Assembly: GCA_028702365.1 (NCBI GenBank)
Contig: JAQVOZ010000027.1
Coordinates: forward strand, 1-11,406
Source of the DNA: Candidatus Omnitrophota bacterium
Lineage (GTDB): Bacteria; Omnitrophota; Gorgyraeia; Duberdicusellales; 4484-171
Direction of reading: 5' to 3'
DNA: 11,406 nt
Part shown: piece by piece, positions 1 through 7,888 of the stretch
Position numbering within the stretch: position 1 is the stretch's first letter
Layout: each line of letters opens with the position of its first letter
The notes under the pieces: generated by a model
What the model was told of the DNA's origin: nothing
Database searches by the model: none
The model's input: only the letters and a program-made list of their open reading frames with translations
Made by a program: the position numbers and the translations under genes

Positions 1-1221
1 ATTTCACTTAAGAATAAATTATGGGAACGTTCGAAATTTAAAGGCGTTGAATTATATTCTAAAACTATAGGTATAATTGGTTTAGGCAGGATTGGAAAAG
101 AATTTGCCGAACGTGCGCAGGCGTTCGGCATGGAAGTTATCGCTATGGATCCTTTTGTTTCGGAAGAAGTAGCCAAGGCTCTGGGCATTAAGATAGTCGA
201 GCTTACCGAACTTTTGAAAAATTCTGATTTTATCACCATACATACTCCGGTTACCGATGAGACACGAAAAATGATTTCTACGAAAGAACTCGCTCTTATG
301 AAACCGAAAGCGTTTATAATCAATTGCGCCAGGGGAGAAGTTATAGACGAAGACGCGCTGTATCAGACGTTAAAAGAAAAGAAAATAGCCGGTGCCGCGC
401 TTGATGTGTTTTCGAAAGAGCCTCCCTTTGACATAAAATTGCTTGAGCTTGATAATGTGGTAGTTACGCCTCACTTAGGAGCATCAACCGAAGAGGCACA
501 GTTAAATGTTGCAATTGAGATAGCTCACTGCATAAAGGATGCTTTACTTGGTAAGGCTATACGTAACGCCGCGAATTATGTCCAGCTCGACCCTGAAACT
601 TACAAAATCATACAGCCATATTTCGAACTTTCCGAAAAAATGGGCAAATTTATAGCCCAAACAGTTGAAGGCGGGACAAAAGAAATAAAATTATATTATT
701 TAGGCGGCGTTTCTGCGTATAAGGTTGATGTGCTTACCTTGGCCTTTATGAAAGGATTTTTGTCGGGCCAGCTTATTCAGGATGTAAATTACATTAATGC
801 CCTTGAAATCGCAAAAGGGCGTGGAATTAAGATAGAACAGATAAAGATTGCTGATGAAGAAGAATATGTAAGCTCCATACGCGTAAAAGTTATAACGGAT
901 AAATCAGAACAGGTACTGGAGGGAACTCTCTTTGCCAATAAAGAGGCTCGGTTTGTTAAAATGGATGACGTGTATACGGAGGTTTATCCTTCCGAATATA
1001 TGCTTGTGATAAACAACTGGGACAAACCGGGAACCATAGGATTTCTTGGAACAACATTGGGCAATCATAAAATAAATATTGCCGGTATGAGCCTGGGCCG
1101 CCGCGCACAAAACGATACGGCGCTTACGATATTTAATCTCGATAACCCATTGAATGATAAAGTTATAAAAGAAATTTCTTCCAATAAGAATATTGTATCC
1201 CTGAAATTCGTAAAATTATAA
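1..1221 (+). CDS. serA: D-3-phosphoglycerate dehydrogenase, 5'-truncated by the window edge
   Basis: Oxidises 3-phosphoglycerate to 3-phosphohydroxypyruvate with NAD+, the first step of phosphorylated serine synthesis, in the cytoplasm. The frame is open from base 1, giving 406 visible residues; about 120 N-terminal residues of a ~525-residue long-form enzyme lie outside. In visible numbering, the Rossmann motif GLGRIG is at 27-32 and the NAD-selecting Asp at 50 (AMDPF). The 2-hydroxyacid dehydrogenase triad is Arg111 (NCARGE), Glu140 (SKEPP) and His158 (TPHLGAS). Residues ~185-325 match the position of the intervening domain of long-form SerA, and the last ~75 form an ACT domain (starting EYMLVINNWDKPGTIG), where serine feedback usually acts. 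The ATG at 130 lies after the dinucleotide-binding motif and is not the true start. It is followed after 28 nt by the exported redox protein, probably in the same operon. Confidence 0.95.
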   Translation: MSLKNKLWERSKFKGVELYSKTIGIIGLGRIGKEFAERAQAFGMEVIAMDPFVSEEVAKALGIKIVELTELLKNSDFITIHTPVTDETRKMISTKELALMKPKAFIINCARGEVIDEDALYQTLKEKKIAGAALDVFSKEPPFDIKLLELDNVVVTPHLGASTEEAQLNVAIEIAHCIKDALLGKAIRNAANYVQLDPETYKIIQPYFELSEKMGKFIAQTVEGGTKEIKLYYLGGVSAYKVDVLTLAFMKGFLSGQLIQDVNYINALEIAKGRGIKIEQIKIADEEEYVSSIRVKVITDKSEQVLEGTLFANKEARFVKMDDVYTEVYPSEYMLVINNWDKPGTIGFLGTTLGNHKINIAGMSLGRRAQNDTALTIFNLDNPLNDKVIKEISSNKNIVSLKFVKL

Positions 1222-1237
1222 GTGCTTAAGAATAAAT

Positions 1238-1243
1238 AGGGGG
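1238..1243 (+). promoter_or_regulatory. Shine-Dalgarno site for the gene at 1250
   Basis: AGGGGG lies 6 nt before the ATG at 1250, in the 28-nt gap after serA. It supports that start, which also places a signal peptide at the N terminus. No promoter is visible in the gap, which suggests cotranscription with serA. Confidence 0.7.
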
Positions 1244-1249
1244 ATAAAG

Positions 1250-2974
1250 ATGAAGAAAATAATCTTTTTGCTGTGTTTTTTTGTTTTACCTTTTACGTCT
1301 TATGCTTATGATTTCACTGTAATTTATACCGGAAATTCCTATTCCTCGTTATATCCCTGCGGGCACTGCCCTTCATCTGTAGGCGGGGGGCTTACTCGAC
1401 GGGCAACTATAATAAACGAGGCTAAGTCAAAGTCAAAAAATGTAATTCTTATAGATGGCGGAGAGTTTACTGCGGGTGGCGCCTTGGATGAAGCAAGCAT
1501 AAACGTAGAAGCAGATAAAAAAAGGACTGCTTATTATTTCGAAACGCTTAAGGCAATGGGTTATGACGCTTTAGGCATAGGTGAAACAGATTTTACTTTT
1601 GGTGCAGACTTTTTAAAAGATAACATCAAAAAAACCGGCCTAAAAGCTGTCAGCGCAAATTTGAGCCTTGAGGGAGTATCGCCATATTATATAAAAGATT
1701 TTTCCGGATTTAAGGTAGGAATAATAGGGTTATCTCCTCAGTCTATTGCCCAAAAAAATTCCATCAAAGCAACCGATTACAATGCCGCATTAAGCGATTC
1801 GATTAAAAAAATAAAATCAAAAGTAAACTTTATTATACTAGTTTCTTCGCTTGGAGATAAAACGAATATTGAAATCGCCAACAAATTTGCAGATATAAAT
1901 TTGATATTATCCAGCGGAAATATATTAAGCCCAAAAGACTACGAGAAGATAAACGACACAATTTTAATAAGGCCGTCCTATATGGCTAAAGACGTAAGAA
2001 TTGCAAACATAGAAACAAAAAACAATAAGATATCAAAATTTGATTTTAAAAAAGAGAAGTTAGCGTTGTCGGTGAAAGAAAATACCGAAGTAAAAAAGAT
2101 TATCCCTGCCTGCTTTAAGGATAATGACTGCCAGAAAAGAGAAGGATTAGCTGCAAGCTGTCAAAATCAAGGTTCAAATGCGGCTGCCTGCCTATACGTT
2201 GAACCAAACAGGATAGAGGCACTATTGATTACGGATACCAGCTGTTCCTTCTGCGTAACAGACGTTACACAGAACCTGCTTAAAGAGATATTTTTGGGCA
2301 TAAATTTCAAGGTTATTGACTATAAAGAGCCTCAGGCAAAAGAGCTCATAAAAAAGTATAATATAACCACGCTTCCGGCATTTATCCTGCCGCAAGAAAT
2401 AAAAAAAGAAAAAGAATTTCCTAAACTGACTAAATTCACAGATGAAAAAGACGGAAAATTCCTTTTAAAACCGCAGCTTTCCGGATTATTTATGCTTTTA
2501 AACAGAAAAGAAACTTCTTCCAGAATTGACTATTTCGTTAATCTCTATGAACCTTCCATGCTTTCGGTGCTTAACGACCTGGCTTCTTTTTGTAAAAAAG
2601 AAAACATAAAATTGGACGTTCATTTTTTCCTTACTGAAACGAGTACTTATGGGTATCCTAAAGAAGAAATACGCATGGCTCTTGCGGTAAAGAAAGCGGC
2701 TCCGGATAAATTTCTTGAATATATAGCAAAAAGGCTAACCGACATAAAAAATACTTCATGGGCAGATTCTCTGGAAGCATTGCATATCGACTATAATAAA
2801 ATAAAAGAAACCGCCAAGTCAAAAAATCTGGACAAAATGATTGACGACAATGACAAATTGATTTCGGAATTAAATATAAATTACGGAAATGCTATTCTTG
2901 TGAATAACAATAAAATTTTTGCAATTATTGATAAAGTTAAGCCGGAAGATCTGAAAAAATTGTTCAGGAGGTAA
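1250..2974 (+). CDS. Exported metallophosphatase-like (degenerate) and double thioredoxin-fold protein
   Basis: This 574-residue protein has no name I recognise. Residues 1-19 form a signal peptide (KK, hydrophobic core, cut after SYA), so it is exported. Residues ~20-275 resemble the UshA/5'-nucleotidase metallophosphatase fold: GGGLTRR at 45-51, ILIDGGEF at 66-73 and GYDALGIGETDF at 104-115. The ligands expected there (DxH, GD, GNHE) read TGNS, GGE and GETD, so metal catalysis is doubtful. An added CGHC is at 37-40. Residues 288-314 hold a four-Cys module (C288, C294, C304, C314). Residues ~321-425 form a thioredoxin-like domain with CSFC at 332-335 and a likely cis-Pro at 376 (TTLPAF). Residues ~426-574 look like a second, DsbA-like fold whose CxxC position reads YEPS. 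A role in envelope disulfide or redox chemistry, or metal handling, is inferred. It ends 2 nt before the next gene. Confidence 0.75.
   Translation: MKKIIFLLCFFVLPFTSYAYDFTVIYTGNSYSSLYPCGHCPSSVGGGLTRRATIINEAKSKSKNVILIDGGEFTAGGALDEASINVEADKKRTAYYFETLKAMGYDALGIGETDFTFGADFLKDNIKKTGLKAVSANLSLEGVSPYYIKDFSGFKVGIIGLSPQSIAQKNSIKATDYNAALSDSIKKIKSKVNFIILVSSLGDKTNIEIANKFADINLILSSGNILSPKDYEKINDTILIRPSYMAKDVRIANIETKNNKISKFDFKKEKLALSVKENTEVKKIIPACFKDNDCQKREGLAASCQNQGSNAAACLYVEPNRIEALLITDTSCSFCVTDVTQNLLKEIFLGINFKVIDYKEPQAKELIKKYNITTLPAFILPQEIKKEKEFPKLTKFTDEKDGKFLLKPQLSGLFMLLNRKETSSRIDYFVNLYEPSMLSVLNDLASFCKKENIKLDVHFFLTETSTYGYPKEEIRMALAVKKAAPDKFLEYIAKRLTDIKNTSWADSLEALHIDYNKIKETAKSKNLDKMIDDNDKLISELNINYGNAILVNNNKIFAIIDKVKPEDLKKLFRR
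2966..2971 (+). promoter_or_regulatory. Shine-Dalgarno site overlapping the end of the redox gene
   Basis: A full AGGAGG sits in the last codons of the upstream gene, immediately before its TAA and 5 nt before the ATG at 2977. It fixes the start of the synthase and indicates coupled translation. Confidence 0.85.
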
Positions 2975-2976
2975 TT

Positions 2977-4212
2977 ATGGCAAAAATTTATATAGTCGAC
3001 GTTACAAACAGGGACGGAGTGCAAACATCCAGGATATGCCTTTCGAAACTCCAAAAAACGATGATAAATATTTATCTCGATGAAATGGGAATATACCAGA
3101 GCGAATTTGGTTTCCCAACTACAAACCACGAAATAAACTACCTCAATGCAAATTTAGAGCTTGCAAAAGATAAAGTAATCAGCAGGCTTCGGCTTTCAGG
3201 ATGGTTACGTGCAATAACAAGCGATGTTGAGTTGGCACTTACTAATGTGCCTAATCTGAAATATGTAAACCTTTCAATTTCCACATCTGACCAGATGATA
3301 AAGCATAAATTCCAGGGTAAACTTGATTATAAAGAAATAATAAAAAGTGCGGTAGCATCAATTAAGCTTGCCAAGAAGCTTGGTATCAAGGCTGTAGGCA
3401 TGAATGCAGAGGATGCTTCACGTTCAAAAGTCGAATACCTTACAGAATTTATCAGTGCGATAAAAGATGCCGGTGCAGACAGGTTTAGATACTGCGATAC
3501 TCTCGGCTACGATACTCCTTTTTCTATATATGAAAGGCTGTCTAAAATTCTAAGTAAAGTGAAAATGCCCGTAGAAGTACATTGCCACAATGATTTAGGC
3601 ATGGTTGTTGCAACATCAATTGGCGGAGCAAAAGCCGCGCTCGATAATGGGGTTGATGCCTATGTTAATACCTGCGTAAACGGCGTAGGTGAACGCGCAG
3701 GGAATGCTGACCTTTTAAGCGTAATTTTGGCAATTAAATACGGAAGCGGCATGGAGAAATACAAACTTGATGAAAAAATAAATTTAAAAACCGCATGGAA
3801 AATAAGCAAGTATGCTTCGTATGCCTTTGGCATACCCATACCGATTAACCAGCCGGGTGTAGGCGCCAATGCTTTTGCGCACGAAAGCGGCATACATGCT
3901 GACGGTGCGCTTAAAGACAGAAGGAATTATGAGCTTTACGATTATGAAGATTTGGGCAGGGGGGAACCGGAGATTATAGATACGGGACGAAAGATTACTG
4001 TTGGCGAATATTCCGGTATTAAAGGTTTTGGTAATGTTTATGACCAGATGGAAATTAACTTTAAAAACGACGAAGAAGCGCGCAAAATCCTTGAGCTGGT
4101 AAGGTATGCTAACGTTCATAACCAAAAACCGCTGGTCGAAGATGAACTTAAATTCGTTGCAAAATATCCGGACATAGCAAAGAAAATTTTTACGATGCAG
4201 CCAACCGTATAA
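2977..4212 (+). CDS. DRE-TIM condensing enzyme, homocitrate/isopropylmalate/Re-citrate synthase type
   Basis: Condenses an acyl-CoA, probably acetyl-CoA, with a 2-oxo acid by a metal-dependent Claisen reaction in the cytoplasm. The 411 residues form a TIM barrel with Arg12-Asp13 (NRDGVQ, usually RDGEQ), EFGFP at 43-47, NAEDASRS at 143-150, the metal motif HCHND at 202-206, CDTLG at 173-177, NGVGERAGN at 235-243 and HESGIH at 302-307. The ~500-residue LeuA regulatory domain is absent; the tail is a short homocitrate-synthase-like extension. The NRDGVQTSR start and the DRRNYELYDYEDLGRGEPE tail are distinctive for a subgroup I cannot assign to one substrate: oxaloacetate (Re-citrate), 2-oxoglutarate (homocitrate) and pyruvate (citramalate) all remain possible. 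No aconitase, dehydrogenase or nif gene is nearby to decide. Neighbours are the redox gene (2 nt upstream) and purA (40 nt downstream). Confidence 0.85.
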   Translation: MAKIYIVDVTNRDGVQTSRICLSKLQKTMINIYLDEMGIYQSEFGFPTTNHEINYLNANLELAKDKVISRLRLSGWLRAITSDVELALTNVPNLKYVNLSISTSDQMIKHKFQGKLDYKEIIKSAVASIKLAKKLGIKAVGMNAEDASRSKVEYLTEFISAIKDAGADRFRYCDTLGYDTPFSIYERLSKILSKVKMPVEVHCHNDLGMVVATSIGGAKAALDNGVDAYVNTCVNGVGERAGNADLLSVILAIKYGSGMEKYKLDEKINLKTAWKISKYASYAFGIPIPINQPGVGANAFAHESGIHADGALKDRRNYELYDYEDLGRGEPEIIDTGRKITVGEYSGIKGFGNVYDQMEINFKNDEEARKILELVRYANVHNQKPLVEDELKFVAKYPDIAKKIFTMQPTV

Positions 4213-4252
4213 TCCTGGAATAATTGATATTAATTTTAAAATAAGGAAAAAT

Positions 4253-5512
4253 ATGAATACTTCTGTTGTCGGAATGCAGTGGGGAGATGAAGGTAAAGGA
4301 AAAATTATAGATTTTCTTTGCCGCAATAATGATATTATCGTGCGCTTCCAGGGTGGGAATAATGCCGGGCATACTGTTTTTTTAAACGGAAAAAAAATTG
4401 TTTTTCACCTTATTCCTTCAGGGCTTTTGCATAAAGGAAAAATTTGCGCGATAGGCAACGGCGTAGTTATTGACCCTAAGGTATTGATAGGCGAGATAAA
4501 CGCGCTTAAAAAAGAAGGGATTGAGGTAACTTCCGATAATCTTAAGATATCATTATTTTCTCATATAATAATGCCTTACCATCATATTATGGATGGCCTT
4601 CGCGAAAAAAAGCGTATTCAAAAAATAGGCACAACCATGCGCGGCATAGGCCCGTGCTATTCGGACAAAGCTTCCCGCTGCGGTATACGCATGGTTGACC
4701 TTATAAATCCGGAAACTTTTGCTTTTAAGCTTAAAGACAATCTGCGGGAGAAAAATGAAATCTTTGAAAAGATTTACGGTCTTCGCGCCTTTGCCTTCGA
4801 CAACGTATATAAAGAGTATAACGAGTATGCAAAAACGCTTAAACCGTATGTTTGTGAGCTTGTAGATTTCTTCTATAAGCTGCGTAATAAAAAATTTCTT
4901 TTTGAAGGCGCCCAGGGAACATTTCTTGATATAGATTTCGGGACCTATCCATTTGTTACTTCGTCATCTACGGTTTCTTCCAACGCTATTTTAGGCTCAG
5001 GGCTTTCGTTTGTAAAAGTGAATGAAATAGTAGGTGTAGCCAAAGCTTATACTACACGTGTGGGAGAAGGGCCGTTTCCTACCGAACTTGACAAAAATCT
5101 TGGCGGGTATTTTCAAAATAAAGGAAAAGAATTCGGCGCAACCACAGGCCGGCCGAGAAGATGCGGCTGGCTTGATTTAGTATTGCTTAAAAGGTCGAAA
5201 ATTTTAAATAACATAAATAAAATTATTCTTACTAAACTTGATATACTTGATGAACTGGAAGAAATAAAAATATGCACCGCCTACAAACAGGAAGAAAAAA
5301 CCCTTAAGGAATTCCCGATTGATTCGTCAAAAGTTACGCCTGCCTACGAAACTATAAAAGGCTGGCGTAAAAAAACCGAAAACATACGTAAATATAAGGA
5401 TTTACCAGTTGAGGCAAAGAAATATATAGAAAAAATCGAAAAATATTTAGATTGCAAAATCAGCTACATCTCTGTAGGAGAGATGCGCGATGCAATTATA
5501 AAGAAAAGCTAA
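4253..5512 (+). CDS. purA: Adenylosuccinate synthetase
   Basis: Joins IMP and aspartate with GTP to give adenylosuccinate, the first committed step to AMP, in the cytoplasm. The 419 residues match the usual ~430. Seen: the GTP-binding loop with catalytic Asp, WGDEGKGK at 10-17 (Asp12); GGNNAGHTV at 34-42 with His40; TTMRGIGP at 127-134 for the IMP phosphate; FEGAQGTFLDIDFGTYPF at 217-234; TTGRPRRCGW at 297-306; TKLD at 327-330 for guanine; and SVGEMRD near the end, where SVGPDR is usual. The start has AAGGA 5 nt upstream at 4243-4247. The 40-nt gap from the synthase shows no convincing promoter, so operon membership is likely. Confidence 0.97.
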   Translation: MNTSVVGMQWGDEGKGKIIDFLCRNNDIIVRFQGGNNAGHTVFLNGKKIVFHLIPSGLLHKGKICAIGNGVVIDPKVLIGEINALKKEGIEVTSDNLKISLFSHIIMPYHHIMDGLREKKRIQKIGTTMRGIGPCYSDKASRCGIRMVDLINPETFAFKLKDNLREKNEIFEKIYGLRAFAFDNVYKEYNEYAKTLKPYVCELVDFFYKLRNKKFLFEGAQGTFLDIDFGTYPFVTSSSTVSSNAILGSGLSFVKVNEIVGVAKAYTTRVGEGPFPTELDKNLGGYFQNKGKEFGATTGRPRRCGWLDLVLLKRSKILNNINKIILTKLDILDELEEIKICTAYKQEEKTLKEFPIDSSKVTPAYETIKGWRKKTENIRKYKDLPVEAKKYIEKIEKYLDCKISYISVGEMRDAIIKKS

Positions 5513-5541
5513 TGCCTAAGATTTAGGTCTGCTTTTTATTC

Positions 5542-5550
5542 AAAGGAGGG
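5542..5550 (+). promoter_or_regulatory. Strong Shine-Dalgarno site for hppA
   Basis: AAAGGAGGG lies 6 nt before the ATG at 5557. It is one of the strongest ribosome sites in the window, in keeping with an abundant membrane pump, and it fixes the start. Confidence 0.85.
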
Positions 5551-5556
5551 TTTTGT

Positions 5557-7665
5557 ATGCAAGGGTTTGATTTTTTATTACTTGCACCGATAGGCTCTAT
5601 ACTTGCTCTTACTTTTGCAGCATATTTAGCCGTTAAGATTTTAAAGAGCGACCCGGGAAATGAAACCATGCAGGAAATCGCTCAAGCCGTACGCATAGGA
5701 GCAAAAGCATACTTAAAACGCCAATATCTCGGGGTTTCGATATTCTTTGCAGTTGTCTTTTGTATCCTTTTATTCCTTGCTTTAAAAAATTACCTGGTTA
5801 TATTTGTTCCATTTGCTTTTTTAACCGGTGGGTTGTTCAGTGGACTTTCCGGTTTTATCGGTATGACAATTGCAACCCAATCGTCCAACCGGACTGCAGC
5901 CGCAGCGATGAAAAGCCTAAACTCAGGCCTCAGAGTAGCTTTTTCCAGTGGTGCAGTTATGGGCCTCACTGTCGTCGGCCTGGGACTGTTGGATTTAAGT
6001 ATCTGGTATTATTTTCTTAATTGGTACTATGGGGTAAATCCGCAATCTATACCGGCAGGAATAGACAAAATAGGCGCTATCACTTCTACAATGTTATGTT
6101 TTGGTATGGGCGCCAGCTCCCAGGCGCTTTTTGCAAGGGTTGGCGGAGGAATTTTTACAAAAGCCGCTGATGTTGGTGCGGATTTAGTCGGAAAGGTTGA
6201 AGCAGGAATTCCCGAAGATGACCCGCGCAACCCCGCTGTAATTGCCGATAACGTAGGCGATAACGTCGGAGATGTTGCAGGAATGGGTGCGGATTTATAC
6301 GAATCATATGTAGGTTCAATAGTTGCTACTTCTGCTTTAGGTGTCGCAGCAGGATTAGGAATTCAAGGCGTAACTGTCCCTATGGTTATGGCAGCAGTAG
6401 GCGTAGTTGCTTCAATCATTGGAACTTTTTTTGTAAAAAGCAAAGAAAACGCGAGTCAAAAAGTATTATTAGCGGCGCTACGTAAAGGTGTATTTACCAG
6501 CTCTTTTATTGTGGCTATTATTGCATATTTTCTCATACGCTTCACTCTGGGAGCTGACCATATAGGTATATACTGGTCGGTTATATCAGGGTTAATCGCA
6601 GGCGTCCTCATTGGTGTAGTAACTGAATATTACACCTCAAGCGGCTTTAAACCAACACGTTTTATTGCGGACCAATCCCTCACGGGCCCGGCAACAGTAA
6701 TTATCGGCGGCATGGCAGTTGGCATGATGTCAACGGCGCTTCCGGTTATTATTGTAAGTATCGCAATTATGGCAAGTTTTATTTTTGCAGGCGGACTGCA
6801 GCATTTTGAAACAGGCCTTTACGGTATCGCAATTTCTGCCGTAGGCATGCTTTCTACGCTTGGCATTACCCTCGCAACAGATGCATACGGCCCGGTTGCA
6901 GATAACGCAGGAGGAAACGCAGAAATGTCGCATTTGCCTCCGGAAGTTAGAAAACGTACTGATGCGCTTGATTCCTTAGGCAATACCACGGCAGCAACAG
7001 GCAAGGGTTTTGCTATCGGTTCAGCCGCTCTTACTGCGCTTGCACTTATTGCTGCTTTTAAAGACGAGGTGGTTAGATTTGGCTCTACCATGCAATTAGA
7101 TATTATGAAGCCGGCGGTTTTAGTCGGTTTGTTCTTAGGGGGAATGTTACCGTTTCTTTTTTGTTCAATGACCATGCGCGCAGTAGGCCGTGCTGCATCC
7201 AAAATTGTAGTTGAAGTGCGCAGGCAGTTTAAGGAAATTAAAGGCCTTATGGAAGGCAAAGCCAAGCCTGACTATGCGCGTTGCGTAGGCATCGCAACCA
7301 AAGCTGCACAGCATGAAATGGTTCTGCCCTCACTTTTGGCAATTACAGCTCCTATAATAGTCGGGATAATTTTGGGCGTTGAAGCCGTAGGGGGATTGCT
7401 TGCAGGGTCTCTTGTTACAGGTTTTGTTTTAGCAGTTATGATGGCAAATGCAGGCGGAGCCTGGGATAATGCCAAAAAGTACATAGAAGAGGGCCATCAT
7501 GGCGGCAAAGGCTCATTTGCACACAAAGCGGGTGTAGTAGGAGATACAGTGGGAGACCCGTTCAAGGATACATCAGGACCCTCGCTAAACATTTTAATTA
7601 AACTTATGTCGATGGTATCGATAGTCTTTGCTTCGTTTATCATACGCAATACTTTATCTAAGTAA
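5557..7665 (+). CDS. hppA: Membrane-bound ion-translocating pyrophosphatase, K+-dependent type
   Basis: Hydrolyses cytoplasmic pyrophosphate and uses the energy to pump Na+ and/or H+ out across the inner membrane. At 702 residues with about 16 hydrophobic segments it is full length. Active-site motifs seen: DDPRNPAVIADNVGDNVGD at 221-239, the D446/D449/E456 region (TDAYGPVADNAGGNAEM) and GDTVGDPFKDTSGP at 662-675. GNTTAATGKG at 475-484 has Ala479 and Gly482, where K+-independent enzymes carry Lys and Thr, so K+ activation is predicted. The transport Glu lies in ADLYES (Glu249), the place found in Na+-pumping enzymes, rather than four residues later as in plant H+ pumps. Some bacterial H+-only members share this position, so the ion is not proven. 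It removes PPi made by biosynthetic enzymes. It is the last gene before the terminator. Confidence 0.97.
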   Translation: MQGFDFLLLAPIGSILALTFAAYLAVKILKSDPGNETMQEIAQAVRIGAKAYLKRQYLGVSIFFAVVFCILLFLALKNYLVIFVPFAFLTGGLFSGLSGFIGMTIATQSSNRTAAAAMKSLNSGLRVAFSSGAVMGLTVVGLGLLDLSIWYYFLNWYYGVNPQSIPAGIDKIGAITSTMLCFGMGASSQALFARVGGGIFTKAADVGADLVGKVEAGIPEDDPRNPAVIADNVGDNVGDVAGMGADLYESYVGSIVATSALGVAAGLGIQGVTVPMVMAAVGVVASIIGTFFVKSKENASQKVLLAALRKGVFTSSFIVAIIAYFLIRFTLGADHIGIYWSVISGLIAGVLIGVVTEYYTSSGFKPTRFIADQSLTGPATVIIGGMAVGMMSTALPVIIVSIAIMASFIFAGGLQHFETGLYGIAISAVGMLSTLGITLATDAYGPVADNAGGNAEMSHLPPEVRKRTDALDSLGNTTAATGKGFAIGSAALTALALIAAFKDEVVRFGSTMQLDIMKPAVLVGLFLGGMLPFLFCSMTMRAVGRAASKIVVEVRRQFKEIKGLMEGKAKPDYARCVGIATKAAQHEMVLPSLLAITAPIIVGIILGVEAVGGLLAGSLVTGFVLAVMMANAGGAWDNAKKYIEEGHHGGKGSFAHKAGVVGDTVGDPFKDTSGPSLNILIKLMSMVSIVFASFIIRNTLSK

Positions 7666-7682
7666 TTGCAAAATAGAATTTT

Positions 7683-7719
7683 ACAAAAAGGCAGGATTTA
7701 AAATATCCTGCCTTTTTGT
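7683..7719 (+). terminator. Rho-independent terminator, probably bidirectional
   Basis: A perfect 15-bp inverted repeat (arms 7683-7697 and 7705-7719, 7-nt loop) has a GC-rich core GGCAGGAT/ATCCTGCC flanked by A5 on the left and T5 on the right. It begins 17 nt after the hppA stop and closes the first operon. The A/T flanks would also work for minus-strand transcripts, though no minus-strand gene is seen. A partial copy of the right arm (GCCTGCCTTT) follows at 7723-7732. Confidence 0.9.
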
Positions 7720-7768
7720 CGTGCCTGCCTTTATTAAAAACCTCATTTTTCGTGATTTTGCGCATACC

Positions 7769-7826
7769 TCGACATTACCTGAAATTTACCCTTAAGTTTT
7801 CAATTTGGGGTAAATTTCAGCGTCGA
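7769..7826. repeat. Long imperfect palindrome
   Basis: A perfect 13-bp inverted repeat (CTGAAATTTACCC at 7779-7791, GGGTAAATTTCAG at 7808-7820) surrounds a 16-nt AT-rich loop. It is bracketed by an outer 5-bp pair TCGAC/GTCGA (7769-7773, 7822-7826). The gap is offset by five bases on the left and one on the right. It could be a small dispersed repeat, a protein-binding operator or the fused ends of a lost insertion sequence; the window holds no second copy to choose between these. There is no T-run after it, so it is not an obvious terminator. Confidence 0.55.
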
Positions 7827-7835
7827 CCCTTCGGG

Positions 7836-7866
7836 CAGAAAATACATTTTCCAAATGCATTTTCTG
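7836..7866. repeat. Hairpin just upstream of the second-operon promoter
   Basis: CAGAAAAT at 7836-7843 pairs with ATTTTCTG at 7859-7866. After one A-C mismatch, CATTT (7845-7849) pairs with AAATG (7853-7857), leaving a 3-nt loop. It ends 8 nt before the extended -10 element and covers the place of a -35 box, so it may be an operator for a dimeric regulator. The site is AT-rich and chance is possible. Confidence 0.4.
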
Positions 7867-7873
7867 GGTAATT

Positions 7874-7882
7874 TGATATAAT
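7874..7882 (+). promoter_or_regulatory. Extended -10 promoter of the second operon
   Basis: TGATATAAT is a perfect TGnTATAAT extended -10 element. No good -35 box lies 16-18 nt upstream, which extended -10 promoters tolerate. The predicted transcription start is about 7889, leaving a ~95-nt leader before the ATG at 7984. It is the only clear promoter in the window and follows the terminator of the first operon. Confidence 0.65.
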
Positions 7883-7888
7883 ACACTA

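Noticed and set aside
2977..4212. Naming the condensing enzyme nifV or leuA
   Set aside because: No nitrogenase or leucine genes are nearby, the regulatory domain of LeuA is missing, and the motifs do not separate homocitrate, citrate and citramalate synthases.
3784..4326. A 180-codon minus-strand open frame across the end of the synthase gene and start of purA
   Set aside because: It lies opposite two genes with clear family motifs, its product shows no recognisable motif, and no ribosome site or promoter is evident. Other minus-strand frames (for example 6819-7265 inside hppA) were dropped for the same reason.
5515..5527. Small hairpin CCTAA-GAT-TTAGG followed by a T5 run, between purA and hppA
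   Set aside because: The stem is only 5 bp, AT-rich, and separated from the T-run by five bases; too weak to call a terminator. At most it could weaken read-through into hppA.
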